Assembly (NCBI RefSeq): GCF_963975415.1
Contig: NZ_CAXBGN010000004.1
Location: 1 to 64,000 of the forward strand
DNA: 64,000 nt
Reading direction: 5' to 3'
From: Kriegella sp963975415
Lineage (GTDB): Bacteria; Bacteroidota; Bacteroidia; Flavobacteriales; Flavobacteriaceae
The notes under the pieces are model-generated. The model was not told where the DNA came from and did no database searches. It was given only the letters and a program-made list of their open reading frames with translations. Both the position numbers and the translations under genes were made by a program. How positions within the stretch are numbered: the stretch's first letter is position 1; the number at the start of each line of letters is the position of its first letter. Shown here piece by piece: positions 25,732-34,931 of the stretch.

Positions 25732-26717
25732 GAAGCCTCAGCCTCCCCTTACTACTATTTATTTTACTGTTGTTTTCAAAACAGACAGAAGCACAAAGCA
25801 ATATATTAAGTGACTTAAATTCTCCCATTATTTTTAAAGGGAACGATTCAATAGCCTATCGAGACCCTGCAATTTTATTCCATAAAGATGTGTTTCACCT
25901 GTTTTATACCCTTGTGAGGTCTGAAAATGGGCTTATTTACTCCTATACGGCTTGCAGTACATCAAAAGATTTAAAACATTGGAGTCCGGCTAAAATTATT
26001 ACGGCCAAAGATCAAAACTTAAATTTTAGTAGTCCCGGAAACATCATCCGATTTAAAGATGAGTGGATTCTAAACCTACAGACATACCCCAGACCCGGCC
26101 TAGGTGTAAAAGATAAAACCACCTATGGATCTGCAGATGCGCGAATTTTTATAATGCGAAGCAAAGACTTAGAAAACTGGAGCGCTCCTGAGTTATTGAA
26201 AGTTAAGGGAGCTGATGTAAAAGAAGCCGATATGGGAAGAATGATTGATCCTTATATCGTAGAGGATAAAGATGAAAAAGGAAAGTGGTGGTGCTTCTAC
26301 AAACAAAATGGTGTCAGCATGTCTTATACTTATGATTTTAAGAATTGGACCTTTTGTTGCCATACGGAATCGGGTGAGAATGTTACCGTACTTACCGAAA
26401 ATAATGCATACATTTTGTTCCATTCTCCGCACAATGGTATCGCAATTAAACGCTCGACCGACCTTAAACACTGGAAAGATTGGGGAGATTTGGTTGTTTT
26501 AGGACAAAGGCAATGGAATTGGGCTAAAGGCCGAATTTCGGCAGGTACGGTAGTCAACCTCACTGAAAATCCTACGATTGGTAAATATCTAATGTTTTTT
26601 CATGGTTCAGGTCCGAGAACTGAGCAAGAAGGAGATTTTGATAAAAACGCTTCATTAGGCATAGCTTGGAGTGACGATTTATTGCATTGGGATTGGCCTG
26701 GAAAAGCAGCTAAATAA
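25677..26717 (+). CDS. Secreted GH43-like five-bladed beta-propeller protein
   Basis: A 346-residue protein. The only upstream start is the ATG at 25677 inside the GNAT gene, which gives a 20-residue lead before the hydrophobic signal core (LSLPLLLFILLLFS, cleavage near TEAQS). The blades carry the Asp-containing strand AYRDPAILFHKDVFHLFYT and repeats of the form STSKDLKHWSPA and RSTDLKHWKDWG, as in GH43/GH32/GH117-type five-bladed glycosidases. GMIDPYIVEDKDE-like and SDDLLHWDW segments fit the family. The substrate cannot be deduced; a related lipoprotein is at 44307. Confidence 0.68.
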   Translation: MERYDIIGAEKSSGRIIIRSLSLPLLLFILLLFSKQTEAQSNILSDLNSPIIFKGNDSIAYRDPAILFHKDVFHLFYTLVRSENGLIYSYTACSTSKDLKHWSPAKIITAKDQNLNFSSPGNIIRFKDEWILNLQTYPRPGLGVKDKTTYGSADARIFIMRSKDLENWSAPELLKVKGADVKEADMGRMIDPYIVEDKDEKGKWWCFYKQNGVSMSYTYDFKNWTFCCHTESGENVTVLTENNAYILFHSPHNGIAIKRSTDLKHWKDWGDLVVLGQRQWNWAKGRISAGTVVNLTENPTIGKYLMFFHGSGPRTEQEGDFDKNASLGIAWSDDLLHWDWPGKAAK

Positions 26718-26982
26718 ACACAATCCGTAGCAAAGGAACTGGCCGGAACAATGTACTATCAACGAATTGTCAAGGGTAACATAACGCCTTTACAGCGATA
26801 TTTCTACCTACTTGGCCTTTATATTCTTCCAGTTGTTATTTAAGAAAAATGTATTGCTCAATTAAATGTTTTTTGTGTTTACAAATGAAATTCACCAGTT
26901 TTGATAAAATTTACAAACACTTAATCTTTAACAATTCCATTGGGTCTATACAAGAATTGCTATCAAATAAAATACGTCTAAC

Positions 26983-28632
26983 ATGAAATATTCCTCCTTA
27001 TTTATTTTTTTATTTTTCTGTGCTGTTACAGTACTGGGACAGACTCAAAGGCCGGTTGAAAATGTTGTGATTACCTCCACTAAGAAAAAAACCCAAGTAG
27101 CAACAGCTAAAAATGGGGATTTGCAGATAAATGTATCCCCAAAGGATGTCAATAAATTTAAAGCCCTTGGTGTAGTGCGCTATAGCGATTTCGGGGCCAT
27201 TGGAGATGGCAAAACAGATGACATCGATGCAATTGCCGCAACCCATGCCTTCGCCAATCAGCACGGCCTTACGGTAAAAGCCGACGAGGGATATACATAC
27301 TACATTGGAGGAAAAGAGCGAACAGCGGTCATTCGAACAGATACCGACTTTGGTACAGCCGCCTTTAGTATTGACGATACCAAAATCGAAAACCGTCGCG
27401 CCTCAATTTTTGTGGTCAGCTCTAACCTGCAACCGTTTAAGCTTGAGGGCATATCGTCGCTTAAGAGGAATCAGGAGAAAATCGATGTCTCCTTGCCCGG
27501 ACCCTGCCTGATAACCGTCACCAATTCCAATATAAAACATTATATCCGCTTTGGGCTGAACCAAGACAACGGCTCGCAGCAAACGGATATCTTTGTCGTT
27601 GATAAAAACGGTAATGTAGATTTAGATGCTCCGATTATCTGGGACTTCGACCAGATTACCAATGCGACTGCACTTCCCATGGACGGTACTACACTAAAAA
27701 TCACGGGAGGACGTTTTACCACCATTGCCAATAAAGCAGCATCTAAATACACTTATTATAGTCGTAACATAGCGATCAGGCGCTCCAATGTGGTTTTGGA
27801 GGGGATGGAACACCGCATCGTTGGCGAAGGAGATCATGGCGCTCCCTATGGAGGCTTTATCAATGTGGGTGACTGCGCTTATATTACCATCAAGAATTCT
27901 ATCTTTACCGGACACAAGACCTATAGTACCATTGGTTCGGCAGGAAAACCCGTATCCATGGGGTCTTATGACCTTCAGGTCAACCGCGCCCTGAATGTAT
28001 CATTTTTAAACTGTAGCCAGACAAATGATATCAACGATAGAAAATACTGGGGCATCTTGGCTTCAAACTACTCAAAAAATCTTGTCTTTGACAATTGTAC
28101 CTTTTCTAGGTTTGATGCCCATAAAGGCGTCGCCAATGCCACTATTCGTAACTCTGAATTGGGGCATATGGGAATCAATGCCATTGGCAGTGGTACCTTG
28201 ACTATTGAGAATAGCACGATCCGCGGAAGGAGCCTTGTCAATCTACGCTCCGATTATGGCAGTACTTGGCAGGGGGAAATCGTAATTAGAAACTGTGTTT
28301 TTGCGCCCCCTGGAGAAAAGCTTACAAATGTCAGCCTGATTAGTGGTTCCTATTCTGGGTTGCATAATTTCGGCTACACCTGTTATCTGCCTGAACGAAT
28401 TACCATCGAAAACCTTCATATCAATGATTCAAACCAACCGGATGATTACCAAGGTCCTACCATTTTTAAAGATTTCAATCAACAAATGACTGACGGTTCT
28501 TATCAAGAGAAATTTCCTTATGTGAGGGCTAGCGAAATCTTTTTAAAGAATGTGACCACAGAAAGTGGCAAGGACCTGAATATCAGCAACAATCCTTTTA
28601 TGTTCAAAGATGTGCAAGTGCATACCGATTAA
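26983..28632 (+). CDS. Secreted pectate-lyase-fold (right-handed beta-helix) protein
   Basis: A 549-residue protein with a signal peptide (MKYSSLFIFLFFCAVTVL, cleavage near GQTQ). A pectate-lyase-superfamily start, YSDFGAIGDGKTDDIDAI (about residues 66-83), is followed by repeated short helix turns such as ITIKNSIFTGHKTYS, VSFLNCSQTND, LVFDNCTFSRFDA and LTIENSTIRGR. Proteins with this layout are polysaccharide lyases or glycoside hydrolases. The active site could not be located by eye. Its setting next to GH43-like and propeller proteins suggests extracellular polysaccharide breakdown. Confidence 0.75.
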   Translation: MKYSSLFIFLFFCAVTVLGQTQRPVENVVITSTKKKTQVATAKNGDLQINVSPKDVNKFKALGVVRYSDFGAIGDGKTDDIDAIAATHAFANQHGLTVKADEGYTYYIGGKERTAVIRTDTDFGTAAFSIDDTKIENRRASIFVVSSNLQPFKLEGISSLKRNQEKIDVSLPGPCLITVTNSNIKHYIRFGLNQDNGSQQTDIFVVDKNGNVDLDAPIIWDFDQITNATALPMDGTTLKITGGRFTTIANKAASKYTYYSRNIAIRRSNVVLEGMEHRIVGEGDHGAPYGGFINVGDCAYITIKNSIFTGHKTYSTIGSAGKPVSMGSYDLQVNRALNVSFLNCSQTNDINDRKYWGILASNYSKNLVFDNCTFSRFDAHKGVANATIRNSELGHMGINAIGSGTLTIENSTIRGRSLVNLRSDYGSTWQGEIVIRNCVFAPPGEKLTNVSLISGSYSGLHNFGYTCYLPERITIENLHINDSNQPDDYQGPTIFKDFNQQMTDGSYQEKFPYVRASEIFLKNVTTESGKDLNISNNPFMFKDVQVHTD

Positions 28633-28742
28633 CATCGCCCTCTATACCTAAGGGGGCTAGACTGCCCTTTATAGCAATCATACAGAATATTAATTCTAAC
28701 GGTTCGGTAACCAATGTTACTGTAGGGCGAGGCTATGGTTCG

Positions 28743-28750
28743 TAGTTTTG
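28743..28750 (+). promoter_or_regulatory. -7 promoter motif for the SulP gene
   Basis: TAGTTTTG matches TAnnTTTG and lies 16 bases before the GTG start at 28767. No -33 box was seen at the usual spacing. Confidence 0.4.
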
Positions 28751-28766
28751 GAACCAAACCTATATC

Positions 28767-30506
28767 GTGCTGAAGAAATACATTCCTATATTACAGTGGC
28801 TCCCCGATTATAAGAAAGCTTATTTATCGGGAGATATTTTTGCGGGATTGACCGTAGGAATAATGCTTGTTCCTCAGGGTATGGCCTATGCAATGATTGC
28901 TGGTCTCCCTCCAGTTTTTGGTCTGTATGCCTCCCTCGTTCCCCAAATCATATACGCCATTATGGGAACTTCTCGTCAATTGTCGGTCGGTCCAGTAGCA
29001 ATGGACTCACTTTTAGTCGCCTCCGGGCTGGGAGCGCTAGCGCTTTCAGGTATTGACGAGTATATTGCTATGGCCATTTTTTTGGCGTTGTTTATGGGGT
29101 CAATTCAATTGTTTTTAGGATTGTTGCGTATGGGTTTCTTAGTCAATTTCTTATCGAAACCTGTAATCAGTGGATTTACTTCGGCTGCGGCTATCATTAT
29201 CGGTCTCAGCCAATTAAAACATCTTTTGGGAACAACGATAGAAGGAAGCGGTAAAGTGCACATTTTATTGCAAAATGCTTTCTCAACGATTTCTGAAACA
29301 AACCTTATCACATTATCCATTGGCATAGTTTCAATTGTCTTGATTAAAACAATGACAAAAATTAATAAAAATATACCGGTGGCCCTTATTGTTGTTATCT
29401 TAGGTATATTAGGAATATACTTTTTCGGGCTAAATGATCTAGGCGTCAAAATTATCGGGGAAATACCCAAAGGGTTACCCAAATTTAATGTCCATTACCT
29501 TGATTTTTCAAGAATTTCTGAACTTACCCCAATTGCGCTTACTTTGGCGCTCATCGCTTTTATGGAAGCCATCTCCGTTTCAAAAGCAATACAAGAGCGC
29601 CATACAGACTATACCGTTGATGCTAATCAAGAATTGATAGCCCTGGGCACTTCAAATATCATCGGTTCTTTTTTCCAATCTTACCCTACATCTGGTGGGT
29701 TTTCAAGAACCGCAGTAAACGATTTGGCCGGTGCAAAAACGGGTGTTGCACCCATGATAAGTGCTATGATCGTTGGCCTGACACTCCTTTTCCTAACACC
29801 ATTGTTCTACTATTTACCAAACGCCGTGCTCGCCGCGATAATAATAGTAGCCGTCTTCGGATTAATCGATGTTAAATTTCCCGTTTATCTATTTAAAAAT
29901 AGAAGAGATGAATTTTTCCTGTTAATGGCAACCTTCATTATTACGCTTACAATTGGTATTAAGGAAGGAATTCTATTAGGCGTACTTATTTCACTACTAT
30001 TATTGGTATACCGAACATCAATGCCCCATATGGCCGTATTGGGAAGGATACCGGGTACTAATTATTTTAAAAATGTGTCACGCTTCGGGGAAACTATTGA
30101 AACTTACAGCGAGTTCTTGATTATTCGTTTTGATGCACAGCTTTTTTTCGGAAACAAAGACTATTTCAAAAATGAACTGCAAAAACAAATTGACAGAAAA
30201 GGAAGTTCACTTAAATATATAATTCTTAATGCAGAAGCCATAAACTATATTGATAGCAGCGCGGTACACCTACTCAGGCAAACTATTCAAGAATTAAAGA
30301 ACAAAGAAATAAAACTAATTATAGCAGGAGCCATCGGTCCTACACGTGATATCCTTTATTCAAGTGGACTCATCCATGACATAGGAAAAGAGAACATTTT
30401 CGTAACGACTCATGAAGCCTATCAGCATTGTATAGCGTTTAGTAAAAAATCGGATATAGAAGAGCAGATTTCGTTACAATCGCAGAAATCGACTTATGCA
30501 ACTTGA
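28767..30506 (+). CDS. SulP family anion transporter with STAS domain
   Basis: A 579-residue inner-membrane transporter. The N-terminal half has the SulP signature LVPQGMAYAMIAGLPPVFGLY and then about ten to twelve membrane segments (residues 20-410). The C-terminal cytosolic STAS domain (about 440-545) contains INYIDSSAVHLLRQ. It begins with GTG, with no ATG upstream in frame. SulP proteins import sulfate, bicarbonate or other anions. A relic of an MBL-fold persulfide-dioxygenase-like gene and a rhodanese gene follow, which points to sulfur metabolism. Confidence 0.92.
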   Translation: MLKKYIPILQWLPDYKKAYLSGDIFAGLTVGIMLVPQGMAYAMIAGLPPVFGLYASLVPQIIYAIMGTSRQLSVGPVAMDSLLVASGLGALALSGIDEYIAMAIFLALFMGSIQLFLGLLRMGFLVNFLSKPVISGFTSAAAIIIGLSQLKHLLGTTIEGSGKVHILLQNAFSTISETNLITLSIGIVSIVLIKTMTKINKNIPVALIVVILGILGIYFFGLNDLGVKIIGEIPKGLPKFNVHYLDFSRISELTPIALTLALIAFMEAISVSKAIQERHTDYTVDANQELIALGTSNIIGSFFQSYPTSGGFSRTAVNDLAGAKTGVAPMISAMIVGLTLLFLTPLFYYLPNAVLAAIIIVAVFGLIDVKFPVYLFKNRRDEFFLLMATFIITLTIGIKEGILLGVLISLLLLVYRTSMPHMAVLGRIPGTNYFKNVSRFGETIETYSEFLIIRFDAQLFFGNKDYFKNELQKQIDRKGSSLKYIILNAEAINYIDSSAVHLLRQTIQELKNKEIKLIIAGAIGPTRDILYSSGLIHDIGKENIFVTTHEAYQHCIAFSKKSDIEEQISLQSQKSTYAT

Positions 30507-30578
30507 GCAATTGTACAAATTGTAAAAATTCAATCGGTATTAGATGTCTAATAACTCAAAATAATAAAATAGGAAATC

Positions 30579-30677
30579 ATGAAAATAGAACACATTTACA
30601 CCGGTTATCTGGCACAAGGCGCCTAGCACATTGAAAGTAAAGACGAAATTGCGATTATCGACCAGCCAGTGGTTTGA
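30579..30677 (+). pseudogene. Relic of an MBL-fold persulfide dioxygenase-like gene, N-terminus only
   Basis: Starting at the ATG at 30579 the frame reads MKIEHIYTGYLAQGA, hits TAG at 30624, then continues HIESKDEIAIIDQPVV to a second stop at 30675. Intact Bacteroidota MBL-fold/rhodanese-type persulfide dioxygenases begin with closely similar sequence (MKIEQIYTGCLAQGAYYI, from memory). The rest of the gene, including the metal-binding histidines, has been lost. Its position between SulP and a rhodanese gene suits a former sulfide-oxidation operon. Confidence 0.65.
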
Positions 30678-30749
30678 TAAAGTCATTTTAATTAATTTTA
30701 CGGAAGGTGAATAATTCAATCTGATAATTAAAGATAAAAACATACCTTG

Positions 30750-31121
30750 ATGAAAAGAAACCTCCTATTTGTTGTTCTCATTATCGCCCTATCCTGTAAA
30801 TCTCAAAATGACGGGGTCGCCAAGGTCATTGATATTGACACTTTTAAAACAGAAGTAATTGGCAAAGATGTTCAATTGGTCGATGTTCGCACCTTAAAAG
30901 AATATAACGCCGGGCACATTGACGACGCAATCAATATAGACATTTCGAACAATGCCACTTTTACCAAAGAAATTCAAAATCTTGATAAAGAAAAGCCCAT
31001 ATACGTCTATTGTCAAATGGGTGGCAGAAGTAACAAGGCAAGCCAGCAATTACGTAAGATGGGGTTTAAAACCATATTCGATTACTCCGGTGGATATGGG
31101 GAATGGAGCAAACAGCACTAA
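30750..31121 (+). CDS. Rhodanese-like domain lipoprotein
   Basis: A 123-residue single-domain sulfurtransferase. The frame opens at a TTG (30747), directly followed by the ATG at 30750, which is the better start. The N-terminal signal ends in a lipobox (ALSC, Cys16), so it is probably membrane-anchored in the periplasm. The rhodanese domain has LVDVRTLKEYNAGHIDDAIN (about residues 43-62) and the active-site loop CQMGGRS with Cys88. It would carry persulfide sulfur. It lies downstream of SulP and the persulfide dioxygenase relic. Confidence 0.85.
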   Translation: MKRNLLFVVLIIALSCKSQNDGVAKVIDIDTFKTEVIGKDVQLVDVRTLKEYNAGHIDDAINIDISNNATFTKEIQNLDKEKPIYVYCQMGGRSNKASQQLRKMGFKTIFDYSGGYGEWSKQH

Positions 31122-31133
31122 ATTCAATTTAAA

Positions 31134-31289
31134 ATGACTGAAAAGGAACAATTCGAGGCCATCGCCAAAGAAATACATAGTGATACGAGCCCGGTGGGAA
31201 TAGACGCCAAAAAAACACATATCCTGATATTACAAAAATTAATGGCTATCGAAGAGCGCCTAGTCCGTTTGGAGAAGAAAATGAAATAA
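31134..31289 (+). CDS. Small conserved 51-residue protein
   Basis: A short frame 12 bases after the rhodanese gene, starting ATG at 31134. It encodes MTEKEQFEAIAKEIHSDTS, PVGIDAKKTHILILQKL and an EERLVRLEKKMK tail, a charged helical protein of the kind often found beside larger genes in Flavobacteriaceae. The spacing and good codon composition support a real gene; function unknown. Confidence 0.6.
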   Translation: MTEKEQFEAIAKEIHSDTSPVGIDAKKTHILILQKLMAIEERLVRLEKKMK

Positions 31290-31317
31290 ACCCAAAAAAC
31301 AGCGGTTGAGTCAAATT

Positions 31318-31339
31318 AAAAAACGGTCTGATTAGACCG
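31318..31339 (-). terminator. Terminator of the fatty acid hydroxylase gene
   Basis: CGGTCT and AGACCG form a six-base-pair stem with a GATT loop. On the minus strand it is followed by TTTTTT. It lies about 70 bases downstream of the stop of the gene at 31411. Confidence 0.7.
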
Positions 31340-31410
31340 CCCGTAGTTTATTACCGAAACATCAAAGAATCGGATGAAGTGATAAATGGCACTAAATAGA
31401 AGGCGCAAAT

Positions 31411-32286
31411 TTATTTTTGCCCACGTTTAAAACCATACGTATTCTGATGAATGAAATCTTTGGGGAAATGCTCATCTCCAGGAAACCCTAGTTCAATGGT
31501 GCCGCTATCTTCGGGAATATGGTGTGTTCCAAAAATATAGTCCCAAATGCTTAAACTAATTCCGAAGTTAACGCCGTATGTACCTTTGGGTAGATCGTAG
31601 GCGTGATGGTACAGATGCATTACGGGGTTGTTCAACAAATATTTCAACGGTCCCCATGTGATCTTAATGTTGGAATGATTGAAATGGCCGATTGCAATGG
31701 CAAAAAAATGTACGATATAGGCTTGTTCGGGTTCAAAGCCTCCCAAAATCATAACCCCAAAAGTCTTCAGGGGTTTATAGAGTAAATTTTCCATCCAATG
31801 ATAGCGCAGATGTGCTGCAAAACCCATTTCCTTAACGCTATGGTGCACTTTATGAAATTTCCACAGAAAGGCATATTTGTGTAATAAAATGTGAGTAAAC
31901 CATTGTACAAAGTCTAGTATAATAAAAAATACAAGTAATTGTAACCACATCGGCCATCTTGTTGGGTCAATTAAAGCCAAACTTTGTATGCCTATACCAA
32001 TATCTCCAAATAACACGCCTATCAATTTATAAAAACCGCTGATGGCAATGGCGAACAGAAAGAAATTGAAAAACATATAAAAACCATCCAGCCAAAAATC
32101 TTTCCTAAAAACGGATTGCTGCTTACGCCATGGAAAAAAGATTTCCAGCAACCACACCACAAGGGAAATTATGATAAGTCCCCAAAAATAGTTGGTATAC
32201 CATGGAACCTCGAATATTATCGATTTCCATGTCCAGTCTACCGTTCCTTCAAACGCTTTTACAAAAGCATCTATATATTTCTTCAT
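31411..32286 (-). CDS. Sterol desaturase / fatty acid hydroxylase family membrane protein
   Basis: A 291-residue inner-membrane protein with four to five hydrophobic segments in the N-terminal 130 residues. It has the conserved histidine boxes of the di-iron hydroxylase superfamily: HILLH, HKVHH, HFNHSN and HLYHH. The family hydroxylates or desaturates fatty acids, sterols or carotenoid-like lipids with oxygen. It is a single-gene minus-strand unit with its own terminator. Confidence 0.88.
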   Translation of the reverse strand: MKKYIDAFVKAFEGTVDWTWKSIIFEVPWYTNYFWGLIIISLVVWLLEIFFPWRKQQSVFRKDFWLDGFYMFFNFFLFAIAISGFYKLIGVLFGDIGIGIQSLALIDPTRWPMWLQLLVFFIILDFVQWFTHILLHKYAFLWKFHKVHHSVKEMGFAAHLRYHWMENLLYKPLKTFGVMILGGFEPEQAYIVHFFAIAIGHFNHSNIKITWGPLKYLLNNPVMHLYHHAYDLPKGTYGVNFGISLSIWDYIFGTHHIPEDSGTIELGFPGDEHFPKDFIHQNTYGFKRGQK

Positions 32287-32635
32287 TATAACACTTCATC
32301 ACTATGTGCATAAAGATATAGCAAACTTTTTATCCGTAAAGTAACCTAAGTTACACGATGCAATGAATTTGTTTGACCTTGGTCTATTGTAGTACTTGTA
32401 CTTTTTTTGAATTGAATTGGTTATTTTTTGCCCAAAATATATGAGTTCAAAAAAGAGGATTTTGTTCATGGTGATTCTTAGCCATTATGCTGGTCGGAAC
32501 AACCTCCATCGTCATCAACAATACTCGATTTTAAAAACATTTTTCATTTTGGATATCACTTAGATTGTTTAAAATTATCGGTGACCTTATCACACCGCTT
32601 TTCGCATGTCAAAAGTCTGATACTGGTGATGTCGC
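32287..32635. other. Intergenic gap, no gene seen
   Basis: About 350 AT-rich bases upstream of the hydroxylase gene and downstream of the cardiolipin synthase gene, both minus strand. It should hold the hydroxylase promoter. A small palindrome AGTAC-TT-GTACT followed by T-rich sequence occurs near 32390-32410. No open frame of protein-like character was found. Confidence 0.4.
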
Positions 32636-34072
32636 CTATAAAACCGGGCTAAAAACTTTGGCAAAGCCCTCCTTTAAACGGTCGACCTTACTTCTTTTTA
32701 TAAACTCTTGATAATCTATTCGTTGGCTTATTTCACAGTCCTTTAGAAAATCATTTTTTAATTGTTGGGTAAGTACCTTGTCATATGCCAGAACGTTGAC
32801 CTCATAATTCTGCTCAAAACTTCGAACATCTAAATTTGCGGTACCTATCGTAGTCAATTCATCGTCCGAAAGCATCATTTTACTATGAAGAAATCCATCG
32901 GGATATAAATAAATCTTTACCCCAGCTTTTAGAAAATCTTCAAAATAAGATCGAACACCCCACTTGAGTAAAAGACTGTCGCAATTCGTCGAAAGCATGA
33001 GTCGAACATCGGCACCCCCCAATGCCGCTACCTGTAAGGCCTCCATCAGCGATTCTCCCGGAATGATATAGGGGTTTGCAATATAAACGTACTTCTTCGC
33101 CCTATTGATTATCGAGAAATAGAGTTGGTGCACTGACGAGAAATCGGAATCGGGGCCACTTGAGACGGTTTGAACGATAGATTTTCCTAGTTTCGGAACT
33201 TCCGAAAAATACCTCAGGGATAAAATATCATCCTTGCCGCTGGCAAAATTCCAATCCATGGCGAACACCGCTTGTAGACTATTCACTACAGGCCCCCTGA
33301 GCCGAAGGTGCATATCATGCCATGTTCCCAGAACGGGGTCTCCTATCAGATACTTGTCAGATACATTGATACCGCCCATAAATGCCGTTACACCATCGAC
33401 TATGACTATTTTCCGATGGTTTCGATAGTTAATTGACGATAACAACCTGCCAAAACGTATAGGTAGAAACCCATAAACCTCAACACCCGCATCTTTGAGC
33501 AGGCGAATATATTTACGGCCCAGCCTTTTGCTGCCCACCCCATCGTACAAAAATCGCACTTCTAAACCTTCCTTTTTTTTCTGTTGTAGTATGTATAAAA
33601 ACTTATCTGCCAACTCGCCTTGCTCAAAAATATAATATTGAATGTGTATAAATTTTTGGGCACCTTCCAAGGCTTGAAAAATGGCATCAAAAGTTGCGGA
33701 TCCATTATTGAACGGAGTCAACACATTACCTATAGTTGGTAAAAAACTGGAGTTTTTGGCGATAAGCCTTACCAATTTCACATGCCTTTTTATAGGATCG
33801 GGGAGATTACCATGTTCGTTGTTCTCGATATCATCACAATAGTTTTCAACGGTATCGAGATATGCTGAAATCTCCTTTGTCTTTTTGAGCTTATAAAACT
33901 TATTCTTGCGCCTATTGCGCCCCAGCACGAAGTAAAACATCATACCACCCACCGGGATGGTAAAAATAGCGAGAAGCCAGCCTAAAGTTTTGGTGGGTCG
34001 AATGCCATTAAGCAATAATTTACCAACTATACCCATGGCGAGTAAAAAATAAATAATGAGTGCGATGGTCAT
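32636..34072 (-). CDS. cls: Cardiolipin synthase
   Basis: A 478-residue phospholipase D superfamily enzyme, the normal length for bacterial cardiolipin synthases. Two N-terminal membrane helices (residues 1-18 and 29-50, the latter ending GGMMFYFVLGRNRR) are followed by two HKD motifs: NHRKIVIVDG (from residue 218, variant HRK) and LHSKMMLSDDEL near residue 394. It condenses two phosphatidylglycerols to cardiolipin at the membrane. Confidence 0.9.
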   Translation of the reverse strand: MTIALIIYFLLAMGIVGKLLLNGIRPTKTLGWLLAIFTIPVGGMMFYFVLGRNRRKNKFYKLKKTKEISAYLDTVENYCDDIENNEHGNLPDPIKRHVKLVRLIAKNSSFLPTIGNVLTPFNNGSATFDAIFQALEGAQKFIHIQYYIFEQGELADKFLYILQQKKKEGLEVRFLYDGVGSKRLGRKYIRLLKDAGVEVYGFLPIRFGRLLSSINYRNHRKIVIVDGVTAFMGGINVSDKYLIGDPVLGTWHDMHLRLRGPVVNSLQAVFAMDWNFASGKDDILSLRYFSEVPKLGKSIVQTVSSGPDSDFSSVHQLYFSIINRAKKYVYIANPYIIPGESLMEALQVAALGGADVRLMLSTNCDSLLLKWGVRSYFEDFLKAGVKIYLYPDGFLHSKMMLSDDELTTIGTANLDVRSFEQNYEVNVLAYDKVLTQQLKNDFLKDCEISQRIDYQEFIKRSKVDRLKEGFAKVFSPVL

Positions 34073-34245
34073 ATGCCTACCATTTTCTAAACATGGTGTA
34101 AAATCATGCCACTAAACTATGATTAGCAGGTGAGTTTCAAAATGACATCGGTCATTTGACGGTAATGACTATTAATAACCAAAAACCAGTAGACGGCAAA
34201 GGGTAATTTACCGAGTGTTGGCAAAAATCATTAAGGTAATTCGCC

Positions 34246-34929
34246 TCACTCCTTTATGATGTATCCATCTTCCATTTCAATAATACGATCCGTCTTATTG
34301 GCAAAATCAGTATCATGCGTAACGATAAGCAAAGAAAGGTTGCGCTCTTGAACCAAGTCTTTAAAAATCTCCATTACGTTTTGTGTATTGTGGCTATCGA
34401 GGTTTCCTGTAGGCTCATCCCCCATTATAATATCAGGGTCATTGATAAGGGCTCGGGCAATGGCAACCCGTTGTTTTTGACCACCTGATATACGGGAGGC
34501 CAGTTTATGTGCCTGTTCTTCAATATGCAGTAATTTGAGCTTCTCCATCGCATCATGCTCAATTTCCTGATTCGATTTAATACCCAACTTTTTCGCAGGA
34601 AGCATCACATTTTCCAATACCGTAAATTCAGACAATAGGTAATGAAACTGAAAAACAAAACCGATATGCCGGCTTCTAATTTTCGCCAGTTCTTCATGAT
34701 GCTTTCCGGTCAGTTTATCACCTCCCAAATAGAGTTTACCTTCATAATCGGTATCCATCGTAGAAAGAATATACAACAAGGTCGATTTGCCACAGCCCGA
34801 CTTCCCCATGATCGAAACGAACTCCCCGTTCTTGATGGTAAAGTTAATGTCTTTCAAAACATGAAAAAGCACGGGCTCTCGAAAGTATTTATTGATGTTT
34901 TTGGCTTCCAAAATAATTTCTTTCCCCAT
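34246..34929 (-). CDS. ABC transporter ATP-binding protein (LolD/MacB-type)
   Basis: A 227-residue ATPase. Walker A is GKSGCGKST (about residues 42-50), the ABC signature is RISGGQKQR (around 145-153) and Walker B is IIMGDEPTGNLDS, typical of the LolD/FtsE/MacB group. It is the third gene of a minus-strand operon, two bases after the permease, and energises the FtsX-like permease encoded there. Confidence 0.92.
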   Translation of the reverse strand: MGKEIILEAKNINKYFREPVLFHVLKDINFTIKNGEFVSIMGKSGCGKSTLLYILSTMDTDYEGKLYLGGDKLTGKHHEELAKIRSRHIGFVFQFHYLLSEFTVLENVMLPAKKLGIKSNQEIEHDAMEKLKLLHIEEQAHKLASRISGGQKQRVAIARALINDPDIIMGDEPTGNLDSHNTQNVMEIFKDLVQERNLSLLIVTHDTDFANKTDRIIEMEDGYIIKE

Positions 34930-34931
34930 AA

